From JACDCA01 sp040881785 (GTDB taxonomy: Bacteria > Acidobacteriota > Vicinamibacteria > Vicinamibacterales > 2-12-FULL-66-21): DNA of 21,081 nucleotides. A model generated the notes under the pieces. The model made no database searches. It was not told the DNA's origin and saw only the letters and a program-made list of their open reading frames with translations. Position numbers and translations under genes: made by a program. The DNA is taken from contig JBBECO010000152.1 in NCBI GenBank assembly GCA_040881785.1, positions 1 through 21,081 of the forward strand, given 5' to 3'. This document shows, in pieces, positions 1 to 6,930 of this stretch. Every line of letters begins with the position of its first letter. The first letter of the stretch is position 1.

Positions 1-1
1 C

Positions 2-226
2 AAGGGCTCCGGTTTCTACATCACCGATTACCCCAAGAAGTCTTCGTCGGACGCGCCCGGTGGGAAGTCCGGCTCGTCGGACAGCGCGGCGTCGGACAAG
101 GCGTCCAGCGACAAGTCGTCCGGCGACACGTCATCCGGGGAGAAGCCGTCCACCGAGAAATCCTCCAGCGACTCGTCCGCGCCGGCCGCCTCCACGCCCG
201 CGCCGACGACCTCCTCGAAGGACTGA
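2..226 (+). CDS. FmdB-family zinc-ribbon protein, C-terminal part (5' end outside window)
   Basis: This open frame enters from the left edge and stops at TGA 224-226, leaving 74 residues. It begins KGSGFYITDY, the sequence that follows the zinc ribbon in FmdB-family putative regulatory proteins. The CxxC ribbon itself must lie outside the window. The remaining 60 or so residues are a low-complexity tail of Ser, Asp, Lys, Gly, Pro and Ala, as is common in this family, and are probably disordered. The gene converges on galU with an 89-bp gap. The family is known by its fold and has no firmly established biochemical role, so I propose none. Identification rests on one ten-residue motif plus the tail composition. 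Confidence 0.7.
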   Translation, partial: KGSGFYITDYPKKSSSDAPGGKSGSSDSAASDKASSDKSSGDTSSGEKPSTEKSSSDSSAPAASTPAPTTSSKD

Positions 227-281
227 CTGGAAGGCCTCTCACAAAGCGCAAACGCGAACGGAGCGCGCCGGCGAGAGAGCG

Positions 282-319
282 TGTAGGGGAGTCCGAGGGG
301 CGAAGCTCGGTAGGACTAC
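282..319. repeat. Imperfect palindrome with GTAG at both ends (REP-like candidate) at the galU stop
   Basis: GTAG at 282-285 and CTAC at 316-319 bracket an imperfect hairpin: AGTCC (290-294) pairs with GGACT (313-317), and GAG (295-297) pairs with CTC (306-308). Four unpaired bases, GGTA, lie at 309-312. The galU stop codon TAG is inside the terminal GTAG read on the minus strand. It could act as a bidirectional terminator between the convergent fmdB-like gene and galU, but there is no U-tract. The REP assignment is weaker here than at the other sites. Confidence 0.35.
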
Positions 320-1188
320 GAACGGTCGACGGTCTTCAAATACTCCCGGAAGGGCCCCGCGATGTCGGGACGCCGCAGCGCGAAGTACACCACCGCCTTC
401 AGGAATCCCAGCTTGTTGCCCGTGTCATGGCGGACGCCGTTGATCTCGCAGCCGTAGATGGGACGGCTCTTGAGCAGCTGGCGCAGGCCATTCGTGAGCT
501 GGATCTCCCCGGCGCGGTCCTGTGCCACGGTTTCGAGCGCCGGGAAGATGTCCGGCGTGAGCACATACCGTCCGATGATGGCGAGATCCGATGGGGCCTC
601 ATCGACAGGCGGTTTCTCGACCAGGTCGCGGATCCGATAGACGCCCGGTCTGACCTGTTCGGCGTCGATGATGCCGTAGGCGCTGACGCTCTCGCGCGGC
701 ACGCGTTCGATGGCGAGCACAGGGGCGTTGAACTCGTTGAACACGTCGATCATCTGGCGCATCGCCGGCGGATCCGCATCGATCACGTCGTCGGCCAGGA
801 TCACCGCAAACGGTTCGTCGCCGACCAGCGGCTTCGTGACGAGCACCGCGTGCCCGAGACCGAGCGGCTCGCCCTGCCGGACGTACGCGAAGTTGATGAG
901 GTTGGAGATCTTGCGGATCTCGTCGAGCTGTTCCTGTTTGCCGCGGGATTCGAGGAAGCTCTCCAGCTCGACCGACACGTCGAAGTGGTCCTCGATCGCG
1001 TTCTTGCCCCGGCCCGTGACCAGGATGATGTTGTCGATGCCGGAGGCGACGGCTTCCTCCACGCCGTACTGGATGATCGGTTTGTCCACGAGCGGCAGCA
1101 TCTCTTTCGGCTGCGCTTTGGTGGCGGGCAGGAACCTCGTACCGAGACCGGCCGCGGGGAAGACGGCTTTGCGGATCGTGACACTCAC
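316..1188 (-). CDS. galU: UTP--glucose-1-phosphate uridylyltransferase
   Basis: A 290-residue cytoplasmic enzyme that makes UDP-glucose and pyrophosphate from UTP and glucose 1-phosphate, feeding cell-envelope polysaccharide synthesis. The N-terminus has the nucleotidyltransferase signature FPAAGLGTR (residues 10-18), followed by a PKEMLPLVDKPIIQYGVEEA-type block typical of bacterial GalU. The central VILADD supplies the metal-binding aspartates, and DTGNKLGFLKA lies near the C-terminus. Length matches the family. I chose the GTG at 1186-1188, because the open frame runs on upstream into serS antisense but the homology begins at VTIRKAVFPAAG. No good Shine-Dalgarno is present, but TACGAT ends exactly 6 nt upstream, which suggests a leaderless transcript. 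The gene is divergent from serS, and its TAG stop lies within a GTAG-flanked palindrome. Confidence 0.95.
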   Translation of the reverse strand: MSVTIRKAVFPAAGLGTRFLPATKAQPKEMLPLVDKPIIQYGVEEAVASGIDNIILVTGRGKNAIEDHFDVSVELESFLESRGKQEQLDEIRKISNLINFAYVRQGEPLGLGHAVLVTKPLVGDEPFAVILADDVIDADPPAMRQMIDVFNEFNAPVLAIERVPRESVSAYGIIDAEQVRPGVYRIRDLVEKPPVDEAPSDLAIIGRYVLTPDIFPALETVAQDRAGEIQLTNGLRQLLKSRPIYGCEINGVRHDTGNKLGFLKAVVYFALRRPDIAGPFREYLKTVDRS

Positions 1189-1255
1189 TCCGGCATCGTA
1201 CCTTAACTTCGGCGCCGGAGCGCCGGGCTCCGGCAGCGCGATATACGATTGAGCC
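1189..1255. promoter_or_regulatory. Divergent galU/serS promoter region with two TACGAT -10 boxes
   Basis: A 67-bp space separates the two start codons. On the minus strand TACGAT (1195-1200) is 6 nt from the galU GTG. On the plus strand TACGAT (1244-1249) is 6 nt from the serS ATG. A -10 hexamer at this distance places +1 on the start codon itself. I see no convincing -35 at either promoter. Inference from spacing only. Confidence 0.55.
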
Positions 1256-2542
1256 ATGCTCGACGCTGGATTCGTACGTGAACACCTGGAAGACGTCCGC
1301 CGGGGACTGGAGAGCCGGGGGCTGCAGCCCGACGCGGAGCTCGAACAGCTCGCGGGGCTCGACACCCGCCGCCGCCGGTTGATCCCCGAGATCGAAGGGC
1401 TCAAGCGCGAACAGAACTCGGCGGCCGACGAGGTCGCGCGCGCCAAGCGCCAGGGGCTCGACGCGACGCCGATCTTTGCCGCCAACAAGGCGCGCGCCCA
1501 GCAGATCAAGCAGCTCGAGATCCAGCTCGATGGCGTCGAGCAGCAGCGGACGGCGATCCTGATGACGATGCCGAACCTGCCGCATGCCAGCGTGCCGCAG
1601 GGGAAGAGCGCGGACGACAACGTGGAGGTCCGCCGCGCCGGCGAGCCGCGCGCGTTCGACTTCGACCCGAAACCGCACTGGGACCTCGGTCCGGCGCTCG
1701 GGATCCTGGACTTCGAGCGCGCCACGCGCATGTCCGGCGCGCGGTTCTCGGTCCTGATGGGCGCCGGCGCGAAGCTCGCGCGCGCGCTGATCAATTTCAT
1801 GCTCGATCTCCACACCGGCGAGCATGGCTACACGGAGGTCGAGCCGCCGTTTCTCGTGAACGCCGACTCGCTGCGCGGCACAGGCAATTTGCCCAAGTTC
1901 GAGCAGGACCTGTTCAAGATCGCCGGCGACTGGGACCTGTACCTGATCCCCACGGCCGAAGTCCCGCTGACGAACCTGCACCGGGGCGAGATCCTCGACG
2001 GCCGGAAGCTGCCGATCCGCTACACGGCGTACACGCCGTGCTTCCGCAGCGAAGCGGGATCCTACGGCGCCGACGTGCGCGGACTGATCCGCCAGCATCA
2101 GTTCGACAAGGTGGAGCTGGTGAAGTTCACGGCCGCCGGCCAGTCGCACGCCGAGCTCGAGGCGCTGACGCGGGATGCGGAACAGGTGCTCGAGCGGCTC
2201 GGACTGCCGTACCGGACGATGCTGCTGTGCACGGGCGACATGGGCTTTGCGTCCGCCAAGACCTATGACATCGAGGTCTGGCTGCCGAGCCAGAAGATGT
2301 ATCGCGAGATTTCGTCCTGCAGCAACACAGAAGCGTTCCAGGCGCGCCGCGCCAACATCCGCCATCGTCCTGACGGGACCGGGAAGGCGGAGTTCGTCCA
2401 CACGCTCAACGGCTCAGGGCTGGCCGTCGGCCGTACGCTGGTCGCGATCCTGGAAAACTATCAGGAGGCGGACGGGTCGGTGGTGGTGCCCGAAGCCCTT
2501 CGACGCTACATGGGCGGCATGGATCGGATCACGGCACCGTAG
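1256..2542 (+). CDS. serS: Seryl-tRNA synthetase
   Basis: A 428-residue cytoplasmic class II aminoacyl-tRNA synthetase that charges tRNA-Ser. The N-terminus (about residues 1-110) is the Arg/Glu/Gln-rich antiparallel coiled coil that contacts the long variable arm of the tRNA. The catalytic domain shows GTGNLPKFEQDLFK, the TAEVPLTN segment, motif 2 around CFRSEAGSYGADVRGLIRQH (from about residue 262), ISSCSNTEAFQARR, and motif 3 NGSGLAVGRTLVAILE (from about residue 385). Length and order are normal, and no key residue is missing. The ATG at 1256 is preceded by TACGAT ending 6 nt upstream, with no Shine-Dalgarno, so the mRNA is probably leaderless. It diverges from galU. A cognate tRNA-Ser gene lies about 3 kb downstream. 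Confidence 0.97.
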   Translation: MLDAGFVREHLEDVRRGLESRGLQPDAELEQLAGLDTRRRRLIPEIEGLKREQNSAADEVARAKRQGLDATPIFAANKARAQQIKQLEIQLDGVEQQRTAILMTMPNLPHASVPQGKSADDNVEVRRAGEPRAFDFDPKPHWDLGPALGILDFERATRMSGARFSVLMGAGAKLARALINFMLDLHTGEHGYTEVEPPFLVNADSLRGTGNLPKFEQDLFKIAGDWDLYLIPTAEVPLTNLHRGEILDGRKLPIRYTAYTPCFRSEAGSYGADVRGLIRQHQFDKVELVKFTAAGQSHAELEALTRDAEQVLERLGLPYRTMLLCTGDMGFASAKTYDIEVWLPSQKMYREISSCSNTEAFQARRANIRHRPDGTGKAEFVHTLNGSGLAVGRTLVAILENYQEADGSVVVPEALRRYMGGMDRITAP

Positions 2543-2559
2543 CCGCATCTCGCGTCGCC

Positions 2560-2575
2560 TGCCGCAACTGTGGCA
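2560..2575 (+). terminator. Weak hairpin after serS
   Basis: TGCCGCA (2560-2566) and TGTGGCA (2569-2575) form a 7-bp stem with one G-U pair and a minimal loop, 17 bp after the serS stop. No T-tract follows, so it is at best a weak terminator or an mRNA 3' stabiliser. Confidence 0.2.
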
Positions 2576-2607
2576 AGGTGAGGAATCCCCAGAAAGTAAG
2601 GACGAGC

Positions 2608-3008
2608 GTGCTGGAGATTCTCTGCAACCGTCGCCGCACCGAGCCCAGCAATCCCGGCGTCTCGAACCTCGATCTGGGGGATCTCACCGGACGGCCCCGC
2701 GAGCACCTCGATTTCACGCTCTGGTACCTGGTNNNNNNNNNNNNNNNNNNNNNNNNNNNNNNNNNNNNNNNNNNNNNNNNNNNNNNNNNNNNNNNNNNNN
2801 NNNNNNNNNNNNNNNNNNNNNNNNNNNNNNNNGGGATCTCACCGGACGGCCCCGCGAGCACCTCGATTTCACGCTCTGGTACCTGGTCCAACGAAAGCTC
2901 GTGGTGCGCGACGATCAGTCCAGTCTGACGATCACGGCAGACGGCGTCGATTACCTGGAGCAGAACCTCGGAGCGAGAGCCCGCCGGCGCCTGTCCGCGG
3001 TCAGCTGA
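2608..3008 (+). CDS. Small winged-helix-like protein, split by an assembly gap
   Basis: The reading frame is open on both sides of the N gap but in different phases within the window. The 55 bp before the gap (2678-2732) are repeated exactly after it (2833-2887). Collapsing the duplication restores one continuous frame of 81 residues from GTG 2608, or 91 from GTG 2578. I prefer GTG 2608 because AAGGA (2598-2602) lies 5 nt upstream. The product starts VLEILCNRRR. It contains LDFTLWYLVQRKLVVRDDQSSLTITADGVDYLEQN, which looks like the recognition helix and wing of a small winged-helix domain. A DNA-binding role is an inference, and I do not recognise a named family. It follows serS in the same direction with a gap of about 65 bp. 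Confidence 0.65.
2733..2832. other. 100-N scaffold gap with duplicated 55-bp flanks
   Basis: Exactly 100 unknown bases lie between two identical 55-bp sequences (2678-2732 and 2833-2887). This is the pattern left when two contigs overlapping by one assembly k-mer are scaffolded with a default gap. The real gap length is probably zero. Confidence 0.85.
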
Positions 3009-3050
3009 CCGCCGGGCGCGATTTGGAACCCCGGGACAGGCGATCCGGGC

Positions 3051-3056
3051 TATCCT
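3051..3056 (+). promoter_or_regulatory. Possible -10 box TATCCT for the 3094 gene
   Basis: TATCCT is 37 nt upstream of the start codon. A clear Shine-Dalgarno GGGAGG (3082-3087) follows in the presumed leader. No obvious -35 is seen. This gene looks conventionally leadered, unlike serS and galU. Confidence 0.3.
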
Positions 3057-3093
3057 CAGGTGTCGCGCTCGCACGCGCGTCGGGAGGCCTGTC

Positions 3094-4842
3094 ATGCTGC
3101 CGCGCAAGATCATCGGTACGCTGGTCGCGCTCTCGTTCGCAGCCGTAGCCGCGGCCCAGTCGCCGCCCGCAAAACCGAAACCTCCCCAGAAGCCCGCCGC
3201 TCGTCAGAAAGCTCCCCCGAAACCCAAACCTGCGCCCGCTCCCGCGCCCGCGCCCGCGCCGCGTCCCGCGACTGACGTCCAGCTTCGCACCAGTTACACG
3301 ACGGGCGCCCAGGTGTCGGAGAACCGGACGTACATCCAGGGGGCACGGCAGCGGTTCGAGTTCCCGGGCATCACCATGATCGCGCAGTGCGATCTGAAGC
3401 GGAGCCTTCGCCTTCACGATGCGACGAAGCAGTACCTGATCGTCTCCACCGAAGCGCCGCCCCCGGCAGCGCCCGCGCCGGCGGAACCCTCTGCCGAGAC
3501 CGAGATGGCCGCACAGATGGCGGCCATGACGAGCGCCGGACGCAAACCCCCGAAGGACAAGGGGGGAGTGGTAACCGAGACGATCACGCTGACCGACACC
3601 GGCGAGCGCAAGCAGATGTTCGGCCTGGAGGCGCGTCACATCCGGATGGTCGTCGTCCGGCAGCCTGGAGAAGGAGCCTGTGAGACGACGATCACGACCG
3701 TCGACACGGATGGATGGTACGTAGATCTGCCTGCTCACGAGTCCTGTTCGATCGACCGCGTCGAGCCGGCACCTCCCCCGGCTGCCGGCCAGGATTCCTG
3801 TACCGATCGAGTGGTGACCGAGCGCGCCGGCCGCGGCGATCTGGGGTTTGCCCTCAGCACGACGATGACCACGACGGTCGCCGATGGAAAACAGAAGGGG
3901 GGCGACAAGGACCCTGACGTCACGTCGATGTCGATGGAGGTCACCGAGCTGAACGTGACGTCCCTCGACAAGGCGCTCTTCGAGGTACCCCCAGGCTATA
4001 CCGAGGTCAAGGACTACACGTCCCTTCTGCCTTCACTCGCTGCCGGCGGCACGCTTTCAGATGCCGTGTTCGGATCCATTGCGGACGGCACGAGCAACGT
4101 GTCACCGAAGAAGACCGGAATCATCCGTGTGGGAATCGTGGCTCCTGCAAACAAGAGCGGCAGAGAACTGCAGCATACGGGGTTACTGGCCAGCCTCCCG
4201 GCCGGTTTCGCGCACCTGCCGTTCGAAAGCGTGCCGCTCGCCGGGGCCACGGCGGCGGACCTCGACCGCGACGCAGCCGGCAAGGCGTGCGACTACATCC
4301 TCGTGAGCGAGATCACCGAGATCAAGACGTCCAAGCCGAATCGCGTCGGGGGGATGCTGAAGAAAGTGACACGCGACAGCCCTTCGCCCAGCGAGATTCA
4401 CGAAGTCCGCGTTGACTACAAGCTCTATGCACTGGGGGACCCGGACACGCCCCGATTCGCATCCTCCGTGAAGGCGTCGAGCGGCGGCGGCTTCGGGGTC
4501 CGCTCCGCGCTGCGCGTCGCGGCGTTCGCGGGCCAGATGTACCTGACGATGGGGATGGGTTCGGGACTGATGGGGATGATGGGGCAAGGCTCGCCATTCG
4601 GCGGGCTGGGCGGCCCTGGCGAAGGGGCCGGACGCGGGCGGATGAATCCGGGTATGAGCGCGGCGATGTCGATCATCTCGGCGGGCAGCCGGGCGGCAGA
4701 TGAAGGCGGCAGTCCCGGTGCGCCGGAAGACCAGGGTGCGAGAGTGACGGAGACGGTGCACGCCGCCCTGGCGAAGGCGTCCACAGAAGCGGCGGCCGAA
4801 CTGAAGAAGCGGACATCCGCCGCTGGCGGGAAGAAAGAATAA
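3094..4842 (+). CDS. Exported proline-rich protein of unknown function
   Basis: A 582-residue protein with a classical signal peptide: MLPRKI, a hydrophobic stretch to about residue 18, and AAA before Q22. Residues 22-58 are a Pro/Ala/Lys linker that ends in an alternating PAPAPAP run. The middle region (about 60-310) contains a segment beginning TDVQLRTSYTTGAQVSENRTYIQG. This is reminiscent of secreted domains that bind or report on small molecules, but I cannot name it. Residues about 340-480 form a second globular part (IIRVGIVAPANKSG onward). It is followed by a Gly/Met-rich stretch around residues 485-530 and an Ala/Lys-rich C-terminus. ATG 3094 is supported by GGGAGG at a 6-nt spacing. 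It is probably periplasmic or outer-membrane associated, by inference from the signal peptide. No catalytic motif is visible. Confidence 0.85.
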   Translation: MLPRKIIGTLVALSFAAVAAAQSPPAKPKPPQKPAARQKAPPKPKPAPAPAPAPAPRPATDVQLRTSYTTGAQVSENRTYIQGARQRFEFPGITMIAQCDLKRSLRLHDATKQYLIVSTEAPPPAAPAPAEPSAETEMAAQMAAMTSAGRKPPKDKGGVVTETITLTDTGERKQMFGLEARHIRMVVVRQPGEGACETTITTVDTDGWYVDLPAHESCSIDRVEPAPPPAAGQDSCTDRVVTERAGRGDLGFALSTTMTTTVADGKQKGGDKDPDVTSMSMEVTELNVTSLDKALFEVPPGYTEVKDYTSLLPSLAAGGTLSDAVFGSIADGTSNVSPKKTGIIRVGIVAPANKSGRELQHTGLLASLPAGFAHLPFESVPLAGATAADLDRDAAGKACDYILVSEITEIKTSKPNRVGGMLKKVTRDSPSPSEIHEVRVDYKLYALGDPDTPRFASSVKASSGGGFGVRSALRVAAFAGQMYLTMGMGSGLMGMMGQGSPFGGLGGPGEGAGRGRMNPGMSAAMSIISAGSRAADEGGSPGAPEDQGARVTETVHAALAKASTEAAAELKKRTSAAGGKKE

Positions 4843-4928
4843 GGCTCCAGTGCGAGTGGGGCCACGAGCGTGTGCCGGACCCCGGCGTTTGGTGTGTTTT
4901 CTCCCACGCGTGCGAAATAATCCCCCAA

Positions 4929-4995
4929 GAATCCAGGCATCCTGCCGGGAATCCGTTGATTGTTCCTGTGAATCCTCCGGAATCCGCCCGGAATA
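4929..4995 (+). repeat. Phased GAATCC motif array upstream of the 5048 gene
   Basis: Four exact GAATCC motifs start at 4929, 4949, 4970 and 4980, and a degenerate GAATAG starts at 4991. The spacings of 20, 21, 10 and 11 bp are one or two helical turns. The space between 4843 and 5047 holds no gene. The array could be a multi-site operator for the downstream gene. Apart from it and the ribosome binding site of the next gene I see nothing in this space. Confidence 0.5.
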
Positions 4996-5047
4996 GCGGT
5001 TGCAGCCTCCGCCGTCATCGACGAACCACGTCGATAAAGGAGGCCCG

Positions 5048-5653
5048 ATGAGGGTCAAGGTTCTGTTTTTCGTGATTGCAGCGGCGTTTTGCCTCGCAGC
5101 CTCGACACCGGCTGCCCAGACCGTGCCCCTTGTCGGAGAGCCGATGGCGCTGCCGGCCGTGCCCGTGGCGGCGGCACCCGCGGAGATACCGCAGTCGTCC
5201 ATCCTCGTCAAACAGCTCGTCACGGCAATGTCGGCTCTGAAGCTCGACGCCATCGCCGCGAAAGACCCCGCGGAGCCCGGCCGCTTCGTGGCCGCTCTCG
5301 TGTTTCCCGGCGTCCAGGTGCTGGTTATCAGCTCACGACATCAGGCCCTCGATTACGTGACCATGCAGCTCGGCAAGCGGGAGTTCCGGAGCGTGTACGA
5401 GGAGCTGCAGCGGGGCGTGCCCGAGGGCCGGCTGTTCTTCCACGACATGGGATGCGATGGATTCGTCAGGAACGATTCCATTGACATCTTCTACGAGGGG
5501 CCGACGGCGCAGACGCTGCTCGATGGCGACTGGGCGGCGCAGTCGCTGACCGAGGCCGCCTACCAGGCAAAGCGGAAGGCCGCGGAAGCCAAATACGCTC
5601 ACGCCCTCAACGTCCTGCTCGCCGCGGTGAAGAAGATCACGACGACCCCCTAG
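5048..5653 (+). CDS. Small exported protein of unknown function
   Basis: A 201-residue product. The N-terminus MRVKVLFFVIAAAFCLAAS is a typical signal peptide with cleavage near residue 23 (PAAQT). The mature part has a Pro/Ala/Val linker to about residue 50. A compact domain follows with LVISSRHQALDYVTMQLGKREFRSVYEELQRG and LFFHDMGCDGF, and the C-terminus is an Ala/Lys-rich helix. One cysteine remains in the mature chain (in GCDGF). I do not recognise a family. ATG 5048 is chosen over the in-frame 5000 start because AAAGGAGG (5036-5043) lies just 4 nt upstream and the signal peptide begins there. The space before it carries a phased GAATCC array, and a perfect inverted repeat containing GGAATCC follows it. 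A tightly regulated envelope protein is possible but not shown. Confidence 0.85.
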   Translation: MRVKVLFFVIAAAFCLAASTPAAQTVPLVGEPMALPAVPVAAAPAEIPQSSILVKQLVTAMSALKLDAIAAKDPAEPGRFVAALVFPGVQVLVISSRHQALDYVTMQLGKREFRSVYEELQRGVPEGRLFFHDMGCDGFVRNDSIDIFYEGPTAQTLLDGDWAAQSLTEAAYQAKRKAAEAKYAHALNVLLAAVKKITTTP

Positions 5654-5694
5654 TCGCAGGCTCGATTCGGCCGCGCACACTTGGCATAAAATGA

Positions 5695-5729
5695 GGAATC
5701 CTTGCAAGTCGTTGACTTGCAAGGATTCC
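5695..5729. terminator. Perfect 16-bp inverted repeat before tRNA-Ser
   Basis: GGAATCCTTGCAAGTC (5695-5710) and its exact reverse complement (5714-5729) are separated by only GTT. It lies 41 bp after the stop of the exported-protein gene and 7 bp before the mature tRNA 5' end. It lacks a T-tract, so it is either a terminator of unusual type, a processing signal near the tRNA leader, or a protein-binding dyad. Confidence 0.55.
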
Positions 5730-5736
5730 CCAGCAT

Positions 5737-5829
<93 letters not shown>

Positions 5830-5892
5830 TCGCTGGCGCTTGATCGGCTCGCCAGCTACGGCGGGATCTCAGGCGGGCTGATTCAGAGCCAC

Positions 5893-5898
5893 TATCAT
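5893..5898 (+). promoter_or_regulatory. -10-like TATCAT close to the yqaA-like start
   Basis: TATCAT ends 8 nt before ATG 5907, with no Shine-Dalgarno between them, which fits a leaderless or nearly leaderless transcript. No -35 was recognised. Confidence 0.4.
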
Positions 5899-5906
5899 CT
5901 CTGTCG

Positions 5907-6335
5907 ATGATCTCCGAGGCGCTGGTGGCCTACGCGACGCTCTTTGCGTGGAGTTTTCTCGCGGCGACGATCGTGCCGCTTGGATCGGAGCCGGCGCTCT
6001 TCGTGGCGGTCTCGCGCGGGCATTCCGTGATCGCGACAGTGTCGGTGGCGACGCTGGGGAATTACCTCGGCGCGTGCACCACCTACTGGCTGGCGCGCAA
6101 GGTCGCCTCGATGGCTTCGTTCGATCGGCTGGAGGCCACGCACGCGGGCAGGCTTGCGAAGCGTTTCGGCGCGCCGGCGCTGGCGCTGTCGTGGGTCCCG
6201 ATCCTCGGCGACGCGATCGTGGCGGCCGCCGGCGTCCTGCGAATGCCCTTCGCGCCGTTCTCGTTCTGGACGATCCTCGGGAAGGCCGCGCGTTACGCCG
6301 TCATCGCCTGGAGCGCGTCAGCGCTGATGGACTGA
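5907..6335 (+). CDS. YqaA/DedA-like membrane protein
   Basis: A 142-residue inner-membrane protein with several hydrophobic segments (about residues 7-33, 38-60, 85-110 and 118-138). Diagnostic features are LAATIVPLGSEPALF near the N-terminus and LGNYLGACTTYWLARK (around residues 49-65), which match the YqaA branch of the DedA/SNARE-associated family. Later FGAPALALSWVPILGDAIVAAAGVLRMPF holds the re-entrant proline/glycine segment. DedA proteins are linked to lipid-carrier flipping and membrane homeostasis; for YqaA itself the function is not firmly known. ATG 5907 gives a normal length. Its 3' end overlaps the convergent methyltransferase gene by 35 bp. Confidence 0.85.
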   Translation: MISEALVAYATLFAWSFLAATIVPLGSEPALFVAVSRGHSVIATVSVATLGNYLGACTTYWLARKVASMASFDRLEATHAGRLAKRFGAPALALSWVPILGDAIVAAAGVLRMPFAPFSFWTILGKAARYAVIAWSASALMD

Positions 6336-6870
6336 CGACCGCCGCCAACTTCTCCGGGATCCGCCAGAGGAAGATCGTGCGCCGGTTGATGCGGCGCGAG
6401 GTCTCGGGCTTCCAGTACCCCATGTCCCAGATGTAGGAGACGACGCGCGCGCCGGGTCGGAGCTGTGACTGGATCGCCGGCCTCAGCTTCAGGTTCGGTT
6501 CCGGGTGCAGGAAGAGCGTGACGACGGTCGCGGGCCGCAGGTCGACGGCATACATGTCCCCGAGCCTGAACTCGACCCCGTCTTGCACCCCCGCCTCGCG
6601 GGCGTTCTTGTTCGCGCGCTCGACGAGGACGGGATCGATCTCGACGCCCACGCCGCGTGCGCCGAATTCCTTCGCCGCCATGATGGGGATGCGCCCGTCA
6701 CCGGAGCCGAGATCGTAGACGACGTCCTGGGGACCGACCTGCGCCATCTCCAGCATCGCCCGGACGACGGGCATCGGTGTGGGCTCGTAGCGGACGTCGC
6801 GCCCGGGGACCGTGCGGCAACTGAGCGTTGCCAGCAGCGCCGCGATGACCAGCACACGTGTGCGTTTCAT
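6301..6870 (-). CDS. Exported or membrane-anchored class I SAM-dependent methyltransferase
   Basis: A 189-residue protein. The N-terminus MKRTRVLVIAALLATLSC is a signal peptide that may end in a weak lipobox (TLSC), so it may be a lipoprotein. The rest is a compact Rossmann methyltransferase: VVYDLGSGDGRIPI (motif I, SAM binding), GARGVGVEIDP (acidic ribose-binding strand end), VEFRLGDMYAVDL and ATVVTLFLHPEPN (post-motif region). This arrangement resembles the bacterial relatives of the FAM173/ATPSc-KMT lysine methyltransferases, but the substrate is unknown. A methyltransferase needs cytosolic SAM, so export is puzzling; the hydrophobic N-terminus may only anchor it. GATACT ends 6 nt before the ATG. 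Its 3' end overlaps the yqaA-like gene by 35 bp. Confidence 0.88.
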   Translation of the reverse strand: MKRTRVLVIAALLATLSCRTVPGRDVRYEPTPMPVVRAMLEMAQVGPQDVVYDLGSGDGRIPIMAAKEFGARGVGVEIDPVLVERANKNAREAGVQDGVEFRLGDMYAVDLRPATVVTLFLHPEPNLKLRPAIQSQLRPGARVVSYIWDMGYWKPETSRRINRRTIFLWRIPEKLAAVVSPSALTRSRR

Positions 6871-6876
6871 CGATCC

Positions 6877-6919
6877 AGTATCCAGCAGAATGCCATCGCG
6901 ATGTCACCCGTGGGATACT
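6877..6919. promoter_or_regulatory. Divergent promoters with GATACT boxes for the two methyltransferases
   Basis: GATACT on the minus strand (6877-6882) is 6 nt from the ATG at 6870. GATACT on the plus strand (6914-6919) is 11 nt from the ATG at 6931. Both point to leaderless or very short leaders. Confidence 0.45.
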
Positions 6920-6930
6920 GCCTGCCTCGC

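Noticed and set aside
599..2401. Long open frame antisense to galU/serS (600 residues)
   Set aside because: It is Arg/Ala-rich shadow coding opposite two well-supported genes, a known result of high GC; it shows no domain.
2560..2575. serS stop GTAG as a further REP-like element
   Set aside because: The nearby 7-bp hairpin is not joined to the GTAG and matches no other element in the window.
3210..3270. PAPAPAP run in the exported protein as a functional repeat
   Set aside because: Proline-alanine linkers after signal peptides are common and usually just span the envelope.
4183..5253. Minus-strand open frame of 356 residues
   Set aside because: Low-complexity, overlaps two signal-peptide-bearing genes on the opposite strand, with no domain and no ribosome site.
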